A stretch of 64,000 bases of DNA from Brachionus manjavacas (GCA_019054805.1 JAHQIY010000019.1:898001-962000); one strand, 5' to 3'; positions 12,602 through 23,880 are shown, counted from the stretch's first letter. Notes: a model not told the origin generated them from the letters alone. Numbers and translations: made by a program.

Positions 12602-12610
12602 TTAAATAAA

Positions 12611-13445
12611 TTAGAGATCATTTATCTTAATGTTAATTTGATAATGAACCATTATTAGACATAACAAGTCAAGTAATGTTTAATATTTATTTTTTAAAAA
12701 TTATCAAAATCATTAGATTAATTCAGTTTTAAAATTTAAATGAACGTTTTGATCTTAAAATTTGAAACAAAAAAAAAATAACTAAATTTTTAATTTTTTT
12801 CCAATTTCTATATTGAGCTCGCTAGAAAAGTCTACTGAGATTAATTTTAATGCCAAGTTAGTCATTTCTGTTTAAATTTTTTGGAAAAAATTTCAAAGAT
12901 AAAAAAAAATTGTGGTTTTTTAAAAAATGTTTTTATAATTTTGGATATGTTGAGTGCGCTGCATGTTTATGAGTCTCTTTCCCTCTCTCTCTCTTTCTCT
13001 TTTGGTATTTGATTTTTGATTTAATAAAGCATTTATAATTCATACGTGTCTAGAGACTCTATCCCTGTGTTAATTTTGGATCAGCCAGACTAAAAAGCGA
13101 TCAAAAATTTAAAGAGCTAACTATTAGTAAGCATTCTAACTCAATTTTGTTTTTCTTTTTTTATTCACTTGGCTAAAATAAAAGGATGTGCATTTCACAA
13201 AAAGTTTTAGTTTTTTCATATTCTAAATGTTTTCTTTTTTAAAAAAAAAATCTGAAAAAATTTCCAAAACTATTTACTTGAACAAAATAAGAAACAAAAA
13301 ATTTATTTAAATTATTTTTCACCTTTGCCAACCTATTTTTGAGAATTGATAAAACTGACAAACAAAAAATGTTCCATTCCACAATTAAACTTTTATTAAA
13401 AAAATAAATAAATGAAAGAAAAAAATAAAATTTTAAAAAATCAAG
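12611..13445. other. End of MDN1 intron, AT-rich, with CT microsatellite
   Basis: Only a short CT-rich run (about 12976-13001) stands out. The acceptor at 13444-13445 is preceded by A-rich sequence rather than a pyrimidine tract. Confidence 0.5.
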
Positions 13446-13688
13446 ATGCTGGACACTTCGATCGGACTGTTCACGGACACTAGCTCGAACACGGCTGTGT
13501 CCAAACTGCTCATTATTTTGTCTGACGGACGCGGTGTCTTCTACGAAGGAATCGAAAAAGTCAAAAACTCGGTGCAGCGAGCTCTGGTCGAAGGAATCTT
13601 CATCGTGTTTGTCATACTGGACATAACTGGCACGAGCACTTCTTCAATTTACGACATAAAAATGCCCGTGTACTCGCCAGGCAACCCG
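13446..13688 (+). CDS. MDN1: Midasin, penultimate exon (MIDAS/VWA domain core)
   Basis: These 81 codons continue the VWA domain in phase 0 directly after KIAE of the preceding exon. They include the conserved LLIILSDGRGVFYEG segment and the strand IFIVFVILD typical of midasin C-termini. The acceptor is ATCAAG with no clear polypyrimidine tract, and the donor is CCG|GTAAGC at 13689. The first codon happens to be ATG, so an ORF finder would make it a separate small gene. The match to midasin on both sides shows it is an internal exon. Confidence 0.92.
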
Positions 13689-13742
13689 GTAAGCCAGCAA
13701 CAACAACAACCAGTTTTTCTTTTTTTATATTCTGAATCCTAG

Positions 13743-13883
13743 ATACCGGCGATCAAGTCCTACATGGAAAATTTTCCCTTTCCGTTCTACATTTGCCTCA
13801 GAGAGGTGAACTCTTTGCCAATGGTTATGATCGAAGCGCTCAAACAATGGTTCGACATGGTGAGCCGTGACGCTCACTCTTAA
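13743..13883 (+). CDS. MDN1: Midasin, last exon
   Basis: This exon encodes the midasin C-terminus: IPAIKSYMENFPFPFY, then LREVNSLP and an ALKQWFDMV helix, ending at TAA 13881-13883. The conserved family pattern is PEIRSYMEEFPFPYY followed by LRDVNALP, and the match is clear. It follows a 54-nt intron (13689-13742, GTAAGC to CCTAG) in phase 0. A polyadenylation hexamer lies only 10 nt after the stop. Confidence 0.92.
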   Translation: MPAIKSYMENFPFPFYICLREVNSLPMVMIEALKQWFDMVSRDAHS

Positions 13884-13893
13884 CTTTTGCAAC

Positions 13894-13899
13894 AATAAA
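13894..13899 (+). terminator. Poly(A) signal AATAAA for MDN1
   Basis: A canonical AATAAA lies 10 nt past the midasin stop codon, which implies a very short 3' UTR. The neighbouring Regnase-like gene converges from the other strand and ends about 430 bp further on. Confidence 0.6.
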
Positions 13900-14328
13900 A
13901 AGACACATTTTTTCTTGCTGTTCATCAAGTCCAAAAATCAAAATTTATTTATTTAAAAAAAAAAAGTTCAAGTCCCCAAGGACCATTAAATAATAAATAA
14001 TAAATAGACAACAAAAAAAAAATTTTTTTCTCCAATTTTCCCAAACGAATCCTTGGCACAAAAGAATAAATAAAATATATAATGGCAAAATAACCGGCTG
14101 CACGGGCTCATCTCCTGATGATATCAAAATTAAATTCACCCTACTTTTACAGAAAAAAAAAAATTTACTAATTTTTTGTTGTTGTTCAATTAAAGAAAAA
14201 AAAAGAAAAAAGAGAAAAAAAAAAGAAAAAAGAGGAAAAAAAAATTCTCAGAAATAATAACAATACGATTTAGAGCTGACACTGGCGAAAGTCTCAGATA
14301 CCGGGATGATAAATGTGAGAGTGCTGGT

Positions 14329-15774
14329 CTAGAAATCAAAGGAGTATCCATTGGCCAAGAACAGGAGCTTTTCCTCATCGTGCTCGTTTTTGTACTTGTC
14401 CAGAAACTGGTCGACTTTGTGCTGGTCGCCGAGGATGTCCTTGAGCTTGGCGGCGAGAGGGCTGGGCGCAAGGGAGGCGGCGGAAGTGTTGGCAGTGGTG
14501 GAGGTGGGGGCTGCGGGGGTCTGGTGCTGGGGAAAGAGGGAATAGGTGGTGCGGGGCTTGTCGTGGGCGGCGGGGCCCATCAGCCTTAGCAGCGAGGCGT
14601 CCTTGTCCACGCGGCTCTGGAACACGGGCGCCTTGAGGCTGATGAGCTGGGCGGCCAGACTGGACTCGTCCGGCTGGTTCAGTATGATCTCGAGCTTCAT
14701 GCGCTGTTCGCTCGACTGATCGAGCACCGACTGAAAGGCTGTCTTGAACTGCTGGCCCGACTGGGACGAGGCGCGCTCCGGATGCCAAAACTTGCACTTG
14801 GAGCCGTACGTGCACTTCTTCTTGTACGGACACCGCTTCATGTACTGCTGGTTGTGGAAGGACTCGAAGCGCAAAAAGTTGCTCAGACTGGGCCCGTTCT
14901 TTCCGAGCGGGTCCTCGGCCGGCATGAAGCTGTCGTCGACGAACGAGTACATGAGCACTCGTTGCTCGATCACCTGCTTGAATTGGTCGCATTGGTTCAA
15001 AAAGCGCTTGAAGTTGTCGTTGGACACGATGATGGCGTTTTTGATCACGGCCAAGTTCAAAATGAACGAGTCGTCGTCGCAGTACATGCGCTTGCCGCCG
15101 ACGCGCTTGCTCGGCGAGTAGTGCACGAGGCCGCGCTGCTCCATGTCGGCCAGGATGCGCTGGTCGCCGTGGCCGCCACTGCTCGCCACGATCTGCTCCT
15201 TGCGCCACTGCGGCACAATCACGTAGATCTGGTGCTGCCGCTTGTCAAAGTACTCGACCACTGTTTGCACGCGGCCCAGCGCGAACAGCTGCTTGTTCTG
15301 CTGGCCGGACAGGGCCACGTCGCTGCCGTCCACAATGATGGGCCGCAGGTTGGACTTGTCGTTGAGCCGGTGCATGGACGCGGCCATGTACTCCTGGAAC
15401 GACTGGTGCTTGGCCGCCGGGCTCTTTTTGTCCGTCGGCGCCTCTGGGTCGTCGTCCGGCTCGGCCTCGTCCGGCCAGCTCCGGCTCTCCATCTGGATCG
15501 AGGTCATGACCAGCTGGTCGAAGAAGCGCGTCTCGTCCAGCGCCTCTCTGAAGTCCATGCGGTACAGGTCTATGTTGGCGTAGTTTTTCTTGTGAAAATA
15601 GGCCGACAGAAACTTTTTCAGCGTTTCCTTCACCACTTCCCAGCTCATGCCCAGCTTGATCGACTTGTCGATCAGCGACTTGACGTGCTCGTCGCCTATG
15701 AACGCCCGCGACTCGATGTAGTTCTCCAGCAGGTCCATCATCATCTGACTGCTGCCTGTTGCTGTCGTCTCCAT
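14329..15774 (-). CDS. Regnase/ZC3H12-like endoribonuclease (NYN/PIN domain plus CCCH zinc finger)
   Basis: A 481-482-residue intronless gene. I start it at METTATGSSQ (15774), because the longer frame would need a GTG start and a low-complexity leader. Regnases degrade stem-loop mRNAs in the cytoplasm. The NYN/PIN domain begins at PIIVDGSDVALSG (catalytic Asp about 149), continues with YVIVPQWRKEQ, then CDDDS (about 233-235) and VSNDN (Asp about 253), giving the acidic quartet of an active nuclease. The family signature DPLGKNGPSLSNFLRF follows. A C-x5-C-x5-C-x3-H finger spans about 315-331. The C-terminal AAKLKDILGDQHKVDQFL helix pair is also seen in ZC3H12 proteins. The usual Asn of DGSN is Asp here (DGSD). 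The gene is much more GC-rich than its surroundings, which creates long antisense shadow ORFs. The paralogue (A-D type) cannot be assigned. Confidence 0.93.
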   Translation of the reverse strand: METTATGSSQMMMDLLENYIESRAFIGDEHVKSLIDKSIKLGMSWEVVKETLKKFLSAYFHKKNYANIDLYRMDFREALDETRFFDQLVMTSIQMESRSWPDEAEPDDDPEAPTDKKSPAAKHQSFQEYMAASMHRLNDKSNLRPIIVDGSDVALSGQQNKQLFALGRVQTVVEYFDKRQHQIYVIVPQWRKEQIVASSGGHGDQRILADMEQRGLVHYSPSKRVGGKRMYCDDDSFILNLAVIKNAIIVSNDNFKRFLNQCDQFKQVIEQRVLMYSFVDDSFMPAEDPLGKNGPSLSNFLRFESFHNQQYMKRCPYKKKCTYGSKCKFWHPERASSQSGQQFKTAFQSVLDQSSEQRMKLEIILNQPDESSLAAQLISLKAPVFQSRVDKDASLLRLMGPAAHDKPRTTYSLFPQHQTPAAPTSTTANTSAASLAPSPLAAKLKDILGDQHKVDQFLDKYKNEHDEEKLLFLANGYSFDF

Positions 15775-16246
15775 TTCTCTTTCTCTCTTTGGCTTTGTCT
15801 CTTTGGCTTTGTCTCTTTGTCTCTTCGAACCAACAAAAATTAACACTACTTTTTTTTTGTTCTAGTCTCAAAATCTAAAAACAAAATTATGCAAAATTTA
15901 AATAAGAATTTTTTATTTGGAAAAAAAATAACATCAAAAAAATAATTGGATTTTTTTTATTTATTTTTAAATATATATATAATGTTGGGTTCGATTTGAG
16001 TTGAACAAAAAAATTCTCTTTTTCTCTCTTTTTTTTTTCATAATTTGCACGCTAATTTTTTTTTCTTCAAACTTGCTTTTTTATACCACACATTCTAATC
16101 AAAAAAAGAGAGAGAAAGAGAGAGAGAGGAATACTTCTCTTTTTTGTTTTGTTTTTTTTTTTTTTTTTTTGATTCTCTTATTAATTCATGTATGTGTGTG
16201 TGTTTGAATAGCGTTGTGCGGTATTTTTTGTGAAGAGAAGTTAAGT

Positions 16247-16260
16247 GTTGCCATGGAGAC
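16247..16260. promoter_or_regulatory. X-box-like (RFX) motif 1
   Basis: GTTGCCATGGAGAC fits the RFX X-box pattern RYYNYYATRRNRAC. It lies about 470 bp upstream of the Regnase-like start codon, which is transcribed leftward. Confidence 0.35.
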
Positions 16261-16386
16261 TTGGTCAATTCTTAATTCACACTTTATCAGTTATTCATTC
16301 GACAATACTTCCCTTTTTTTGTTGTACCAATCGACCTAAATTGTTCTCTTTTGGGCATCCCGCGAGTACTAAACAACCTATTTGTT

Positions 16387-16400
16387 GTTTCCATGGCAAC
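16387..16400. promoter_or_regulatory. X-box-like (RFX) motif 2
   Basis: GTTTCCATGGCAAC is a near-ideal X-box, 140 bp from motif 1. No gene is confidently assigned to the right of it. The 73-codon plus-strand ORF over it (16351-16572) has no recognisable product. Confidence 0.4.
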
Positions 16401-16719
16401 CTACTCTTTTAGATCTTCGATCTACAACACCAATTTTCTAGAAATTCCTATTATTTTGGGTCTCATTGTGCCACACAACAAATGCCTATTTGTCACAGAC
16501 GCAAATTTATCCATTTTAAAAAATATGCAAAAAATGTTTAGAGTTCAAAAAATAAATAAAAATTTAATTTAAAGCAATTTTTTTTCTTTTCATTTTTTTC
16601 ATTTTTTTTCAAGCCGATGTTCAAGGAGAAAAATTCTTAAAATGTCTCTTCATTTTTCGACCCTTGTCATTTCAACTGGCTAATAATTGCGGTGTAGAAA
16701 AAGGAGTCTGAAAATTAAT

Positions 16720-17054
16720 AGCATTCTAAATATTGGAACAAAGAACCAAAACAAAAGTTTTGAAATGAAATAAATTTTTTACATTGAGTCTAAAAAGTGT
16801 TCTGCAAATGTATCAGCTGATACAAGCCTTGTGCCACCCAAATTAAATCTCTGCAATAACTGTGCAATTTAATTTTAATGATTTTTTAATACATTTAGTG
16901 CTTTGCAGACTTGCAGAGTTTTTGTAGAGATTTAAATTAGGGTGGTACAAAGTTTGTATCAGCTGATAAATTTTGCGGAACAATTCTTGGACTCTTAGTA
17001 AAAAAGCTATTTCATTTTAAAATTTTTGTTTTTTGTTCCAAAATTCACAATGCC
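16720..17054. mobile_element. Foldback MITE copy 1 (same family as 34160-34500)
   Basis: The interior is shared almost base for base with the copy at 34160-34500. That includes ATGTATCAGCTGATACA, GTACCACCC-like blocks and the CTCTGCAA/TTGCAGAG core, arranged as a long inverted repeat. The left end (AGCATTCTAAATATTGG) is more decayed than the right end (AATTCACAATGCC). No clear target duplication remains. Confidence 0.65.
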
Positions 17055-17701
17055 CAATTTATCTAGATTTTATCTTTATGTTTTAATGAATCATAAATCT
17101 TAATGACCGATTTAATTCACAATTTATAATGACTCTTCCTCTTAAAAAGAAGAGAGCTTTTTACGACAAACTTTCTTTCTAAATGCCATTCAGCATGATT
17201 TAGTTCTTTGACTTCTCTTTATCTCCTCTGAAGTTAATCGAAGGTATTCAGAACAAATTCGCTAGACTAGCACCTCTCTTGTTATCCGCCAAAAAAAACC
17301 AAAAACCAAAAAATACTCAGAGTCGCCTCTTGAGTTACAAGCCAAGAGAAAAAAAAACAAAACTCAAATATGTTTTCTAAGAAAATCTTTTTTGAAAAAT
17401 TCGATTTTCGAATTATTTTTAGGAGCAATGCCATTTTTTACAGAAATTAATTTAGTACAGTCTTTTGATTAAAAATTATTCTATTTCTAAAGTAAATTTA
17501 TATTATGATATTCACAAAAAAATAATTTGAATTTTGCTTTTTTTTCTCTTGGCTTGTAACTCAAGGGGGACTCTGAGTATTTTTTGGTTCTTAATTTAAA
17601 ATTGAAATAATTCGTGTGAGCCTGATTTTTAAAATGCACCCAGGTGTGCATTTTTCAGGTATCTCTTAATTCAGAAAAATAAAAAAAAAACAATTTTTTA
17701 A

Positions 17702-17905
17702 ATGTATTGTTTTAATACCATCGAAGTCGTTCAAAGACAAGCAACAATACTTGTGCCTGAAATCAGGACTATATCCTATGAAAAAGGATTGCAAGAACTC
17801 AATTTGACAGCACTTCAAATTAGAATACTTAGAGGTGATTTAATTCAGATGTTTAAAATAGTTAATGGCTTTGATGAATTTTTTTTCCTTAATCACTGCT
17901 TGTGG
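17702..17905 (+). pseudogene. LINE ORF2 C-terminal fragment (family C)
   Basis: The peptide IEVVQRQATILVPEIRTISY followed by KGLQELNLTALQIRILRGDL is the post-RT thumb and C-terminal pattern of jockey/CR1-type non-LTR retrotransposons. It ends in GDLIQMFKIVNGFDEF. It is a 5'-truncated fragment cut off by the TIR element that starts near 17910. Confidence 0.7.
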
Positions 17906-17909
17906 AGCA

Positions 17910-18577
17910 TTGGGTGGTAAACGTTCATAATAGAGAAAAAAATTTTTAGAATATTTATTTTAGAGTAAAAAAATAGAGATAATAAAGTGTCAATATTTTT
18001 GAGAATAAATTAATTAGAGAAAAAAAATTATAATAGAGTAAATAATTTTAGAACTTAAAACCGTGTAATGAGCTATTCCAGCGGACAACAGTTTTTCTGT
18101 TACTTTCAAATTCTTATTAATTTAAGTTAACTTTGTTTTGGACACCTTTTTTAAATTTTAAATACCAATAGCGAAAAGGAGTTTTAATACTCAAAGCCAT
18201 TTATTTTAAATATTAAATAAACTTTATAAAAAAAATAGAGAAATTTTATTTTAGAGAAAAAAAATAGCGACAAAAATCAATCAATTAACAAATTAGCAAA
18301 GCTACAAATAAATAATTCTAAATTGTTTTTATCATTACCTCTAGCTATTTCAACTTAAAGTTTTTAATTTTTAATTTTTTTTTCTCATTATTTAATCCTT
18401 TTTTCTTTATATTTTATCTTATTTTACTTTATTATTTTGTATATTTTTATTCTGAAGGAGTACAGTTTTACAAATAAGTTATATTATAATCAAAAACTTT
18501 TTTTTATCTTTTCTTTTTTTTTATCTGGCTCAAATTTAAAAACTAATAAATTTTTCTCTATTATGATAGTTCACCCT
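17910..18577. mobile_element. TIR transposon copy B
   Basis: The left end GGGTGGTAAACGTTCATAAT matches the inverted right end ATTATGATAGTTCACCC, with TAGAGAAAAAAATT motifs inside. It is related to copy A at 7912-9543. It holds a remnant LINE tail (ATTCTGAAGGAGTACAG near 18450). No transposase is visible. Confidence 0.5.
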
Positions 18578-18589
18578 TAGGAAGATTAC

Positions 18590-18765
18590 TTTTGATTTCC
18601 AGTCAAGTCGATCTTTTGCCTTTACCCTTACTGCTCCCCATGTCATTCCCATTTTGATTGTTGACCTCCATGGTACTGTTGGTCGTCCTACTTTACGTCG
18701 TACTTGAGGTGTCCATTGAAGGGCTCTTTTTGGTACTCTTATTTTTGATGAAATTAACTTGTGAA
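18590..18765 (-). pseudogene. RTE-type LINE C-terminal fragment
   Basis: The minus strand encodes RALQWTPQVRRKVGRPTVPW, then RSTIKMGMTWGAVRVKAKDR and a terminal LDW. This is the WTP...RGRPxxTWRR...MTWG...AxDRxxW motif at the end of many RTE-like retrotransposon polyproteins. The rest of the element is absent. Confidence 0.65.
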
Positions 18766-18769
18766 AAAT

Positions 18770-21085
18770 AAAATTGACAGATTTAATTTAATTACAGTTG
18801 AGCCTAAAACTCTGATTCATAAGTAACTATTTATTTACTATTATTTTTTATCAAAAGGCTATTTGTGCTGAACAGTTTTTTAATATGGCGGAAAACTTTT
18901 TAATTGCTTTTTTTTTTGTTCTTCTAAAATTCCCAATGTCTTCTATTTGAATTTGTTCACTAAATTATTTTTTTGTTTCTATAGTTAAATGCTTACTAGT
19001 TTATGTAAAAATGAGACAGACCAAAATTTTGTTATTAAAAAATTAACCAAGTTTAACCAAGAGATTAACCAAGTTTAAACTATCAAAGGATCATGGCTCA
19101 AAATAACTTATGCGAGTTTTATTGGCATTGAAAAAACATTACTTTACCATCAGTGTCAAGATCGAAGTAAAATAATAAACTCACTTACAAAAGACTGGGT
19201 GCTTGATTTCATTTCCATTGTGACTCCGATCCAGTCAAATATAAACATTTATTTATTTTGAGCACATCATCATTTTAACAAACGATAAGGATACCTAGAA
19301 AATTAATTCTGGATTTTGTTTTTTTTAATTTTATATTCTCAATGATGTTAATTAAAAACTCTGTACGCTGTTATTTTTATTTTTATTATTATTATTTAAT
19401 TTCAACTTACGCCAATTCTGACTATCATAAAATTGAAAAAAATAAACTAATTAAATTAATTTAAATTAAATAGAGTAAATTCTTTTCTGAGGAACATCTG
19501 AAAAAAAATTCAATAAATATTTATGTACACGATTAATGTAACATTTTAGATTTTTTAAGAAGAAATTATTCTTTTAAAAAAAAATAAATAATATGGCAAG
19601 TATTTATCTCTATTTATCTTTTTTGAAATTTTGAAATTACGCTGTTTCATTAAAACTTAATACTTAATGTTAATTTTGAAATATAATTACGCAATTATTT
19701 TAAAAAAAAAATTTTATTTTATTTTTTTTTGTGTCGAGCTTATGTTCCTTCGGAAAAAAGAAAAGAAAATTAAAAAGATTTGTGAAAATAGAGAGTTTCA
19801 AAAAAAATTTAAATTTATTATCATGTATTTCTAAGTTTTCTTACTAATTGAATATGTCAAAAAAAAGGCAATGAAAATTAAAGAATTAATAGTTTGATTA
19901 TATTTTTAATTTTAAATAATAACTAATAATTGTACTGTAATCAAAAACACACCCGAATCCCTAAACCAGGGATCCGTCCTTAACCATGTTTAATTTTTAA
20001 TATAATCGAGTCAAAGTAGACCCATATAAATTTTCTAATTTTATTTGATTTAAAATATAACTCAATAAAAACCATGATTGTTCAACTTGATTGATTATTT
20101 TCTTATGAAATATAAAAGACTCTTTCATATCTTTGAATTTGGCTTGATAAAATAATTTTTGAACAAATTAATTAAGAAACAAGATTAAAAGACCAAAATT
20201 TGAAATTTAGATTTATTTTATAGCAATACGGCTGGGTTTATTCTCTAAAATAAATTCAATATTATTTTCAATAATGTTCAATTTCAAAAGTTCAAGTATT
20301 TGTTCTCTATTGCAATAACTTTACTTCTAAAGGATATTTGTAATAATGTATACTTAGTTAATTGATTAAATTGATGATATTTCTTATGATTCTTTTTATC
20401 CTTATTTTTCTAGAATTTGTAGAAATACTTTTATAAATTAATTTAATATGAATTAAATTTTTTATTTTAATCTTTTTTTGTTGGGTCCAAAATTGACCCA
20501 TTCTAGTCTTTGACGTTACTTTTTATATCTTAGACGGATAAGGGTTAAACTAATGTCGTCTGTATTGAACTAAAGCTCTTATAAAATCTTCTATCTGCAT
20601 ATTTTTTCGAATCTTTGATCTTTTTTGATCTGTAAATGCAAAATTCAAGAAAATTTCAAGATCTATCCAGAGATAACTTTGGTATTCCCTAACTCAAAAA
20701 ATTCACTGCAAAAAACTGATTTGAAAACTGTCCAAAAATGGCACTTTTTCGAAGGCGCTAAATTTCTTGTCATTTTACTTTTCGTACTTCTACAGAAAGT
20801 ACTTTATAGAAATTTTGTTGCTCTTGAGTTTGAGCAGCTTATCATTGTGGTAGCTAAAAAATTTAAGTCTGCAGTCATTTGAAAATTGTGGTGCTGGCCA
20901 AAACTCCTAAATTCCCTATAAGCATTACTTTTCGAATCTCGAGCTTTTTGCTAAATTCAAGAAAATTTTTTATATTTAAATCTCATTTTTTTTTAGTGAA
21001 AACACTAATTAAAAGAAAAAAAATTTAAAATGGTTCAAAACTTCAAATAATTCAAAAGATTTAACAATAAGATGAATCTTTTTTC
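18770..21085. other. AT-rich intergenic DNA without recognised genes
   Basis: Only short chance ORFs are present, such as 20625-20882. A decayed minus-strand LINE-A-like tail (read in reverse, CCGAAGGAACATAAGCTCGA) may sit at about 19732-19755. Confidence 0.4.
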
Positions 21086-21089
21086 CTTT

Positions 21090-21182
21090 AAATCTTTGAT
21101 TTATTTTTTCTTGATTTTTTGATTTTGTTTTTTATACTGAAGGAGCTTTAGCTCGAGACAAATAAAATAAATAAATAAATAA
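21090..21182 (+). repeat. LINE family A 3' tail (solo)
   Basis: CTGAAGGAGCTTTAGCTCGA (GAGC 21143-21146 pairs with GCTC 21151-21154) is followed by AAATAAATAAATA. This is the same 3' terminus as the RT-bearing copy ending near 62265. No coding part remains. Confidence 0.65.
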
Positions 21183-22105
21183 TTAACAGACAAATTTATT
21201 AATTAAATGAAATAGGGTTTAAGAAATTCCTTCGTGGTAACCATAAAATTTTATATCAGAAAAGCACTTTGTTTGGCATGCAACTTATTAATGAGTAGAA
21301 AAATACTCATATTGAAAAATTTGTTGTCTTTCAAATAAAATTAAATACGGAATTAAATTTTACCTTCTTCAAATTTTCTTAATTTCTTTAATGACCTCCT
21401 AAAGATGGATTTTTATACATAATTGTATTTCTTACTTTTATTTTTCATTTTATTTGAATTTTTAAAATTTTTTTGAATAAAATTATTCACCAAAATTTTG
21501 CTTTTTTTGTTTTTTTTCCTAATTACTTAACTAAATTCTCCCATTTTTTTGAACAGTGAAAATATCTCAAAAAGTCGTCCACCGTGCTAAAACAAAACTA
21601 TTTTTTTAAAAAAGCAATAACTGGAGATTATTTTTTTCAATAAAAACTTAATTATTGTCAAATCTCAAAAAAAAGCATTAAAAAAGTATTTATTGAAAAG
21701 AAGAGATATTTATTATTATTATACTGTATGAACTCTGCTATATTTATTAAATAAAATAAATTTAGCATCTCTAAAAACATGGTTATCTTTTAATGCTGGG
21801 CCCCAGTGACCAAAAAGGCTAATTTAATCAAATTTGGATTTCTTAAAGAGTCTACTTCTAGAAAAAATGGGATTTTATTTATTGCACAGAGGGACTAAAA
21901 AAGAGCAAAATATACCCTCTAATTTGCCTTTGTTGATTTATCAAAAGTGTTTAACAACTTGTGACACAAATTCACTAGAACGAACTTATCATGTTATTTA
22001 ACTGAGTAGATAAAACTTTATTTCTAACTAATTAAAATTAGATTTTTAGACTCATAGCTTGTCAAAAAAATTGCTAAAATTTTTAAAATAAAAATATAAA
22101 ATTAA

Positions 22106-22526
22106 CAGAGTTGCTTCAAAGTCTCAAAATAAAGTACAAGTCCGGAATTTAAAATTAAAAAAAAAAAGTCCACCTCTATTTTTATTTTGCTAGATCAGGC
22201 TTTATATCAAAAAATTTATACTCTTGGGTTGTCAGATGCATTAAGATTTGGCATATTTCAGAATTTTCTTGCAATTTTGGCATAAAAGACTTGGAATTTT
22301 ATCAGTAGGTTCCCATCTATGGTAACTGTGGTATGTACACTTAATCAGTAAAATTTATTATGCCAGTATATAATTAGTTAAAATGATAATACATAATTAA
22401 TTAAAAGATAATAATAATGTTTGAAGAGGAAGAACAGTTTCGTGGAGAAAAAGTTTTGAAAAAAATTTTAGAAAAAAAGTCCGGTCTTGGACTTGACTTG
22501 AGACTTGTGACTTTTAAACAACTCTG
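22106..22526. mobile_element. hAT-like MITE, copy Z
   Basis: The ends are CAGAGTTGCTTCAAAGTC (22106) and GACTTTTAAACAACTCTG (ends 22526). The flanks AAAATTAA and AAAATTGG match at 6 of 8 positions. Inner AAGTCCGG motifs are inverted. It is a relative of copies X and Y. Confidence 0.6.
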
Positions 22527-22534
22527 AAAATTGG

Positions 22535-23880
22535 CAATAATCGAGGTAATTGTTCAAGTGCTTAATATTTGCTAACAAATCAGCTGTAAAGATATCCTTG
22601 TAGATAAGACAAATTATCTATTAACATGGTTGAATAGGTGAAGATATTTGTTGGGACACCCAAACCCTAAAACAACTTGACTATTCTAGCTTGTCAGAAA
22701 AAATTGTCTTGCTCTGGAATTCGAAGAATTAATATTTGTTCAGATTGGATTTTGTTTTAAAAAGTATTATGAAAAATTATGTGTAAAAAAACTCATTACT
22801 ATGAACTTTAAAAAATACATTTTTTAGCATCATCAAACAATTGCTCAATTCTACTTGCTGCACATAATCAACTCTTTTTTTTAATTATCAATTTGACACC
22901 CTGATCATAAATGAAATAAAATATCCCCAATTACTTTTGTAATATTTCAACCATTCCTTTTTGCGACCAAGTTATTGGCAAGCAGACAACTTGTGAGTCG
23001 AATTACTTTAATAGCGGAAATCTAAGCTAATTGAGCATTTATTTAGTAAAATTTTTAAAAAATTTCAATCTTCCTTTCTTAATTAACCACTCTTCGATCC
23101 TTGATGATCTTTGGGACTTTTTGCTTCGCGCATGTTAATACAATTAAATCTAGAAAAAAACATGCGCAGTTCTTCTGACTTAAAGCTTGATCAAATTTTT
23201 TTAAAATAAAAAATCTTCAATTATGAATTAATTTAAATCACATACTTGTCCTTGAAGCAGCATTCATTTTCAAACAAAATTCATTGAACACTAAACCACA
23301 TACATTCTCGAACACTGACCTAAAATCATCAATTCGAACGAAAAAAAATGCTAATTTAAAAATAAATGCTAAGAACTGTTTCCGTGTTTTAGATTAATTA
23401 TTCTGACCAGCTAAACCTTTGGTAAAAATTAGCATAACAAACAAACTGTTAAAAATTGTTCAAAAATCAAAAAGTGAACTGATTTTTGACAAACTGATAA
23501 ATTGGTTTTACAATAATACACGCTGTCGAGAAATAGAGAAAAGATAATTCAATGAGAGAACACTCAATGGATTTGTGTCCACTTATCAGGACACTAAATC
23601 AATTAATCTAGATTAAAAAAAATATTTTTTTAATTTCAAATTACCGGAACAGACCCAAGTAGAATTGATGTGTCCGGAAAAGAGAGCAAAAATACGTGTC
23701 AATTTTGTCGAACACAAAAAAAGAGAAAATCTTATCTTAAAATTAAATTTTTACATTTTTCAAAAACGCAATACAAAAAAGATAAGAAAATTTTTCTTTT
23801 TTTCTTCTTTTTTTTTGATCATTTGAATAAAAAAAATTGAAAAAAAATTCAGTTGAATCTTTGACAAAATATTCTTCAAA
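22535..23880. other. AT-rich intergenic DNA without recognised features
   Basis: Nothing recognisable upstream of the 3' end of the tetraspanin gene. Confidence 0.4.

Noticed and set aside
14782-15843. 353-codon plus-strand ORF antisense to the Regnase-like gene
   Set aside because: It is a shadow of the GC-rich Regnase coding strand. It has no recognisable domains, while the minus strand has full NYN/PIN and CCCH motifs.
16351-16572. 73-codon ORF over the second X-box as a gene
   Set aside because: No family resemblance or splice structure, and its length is common by chance here.
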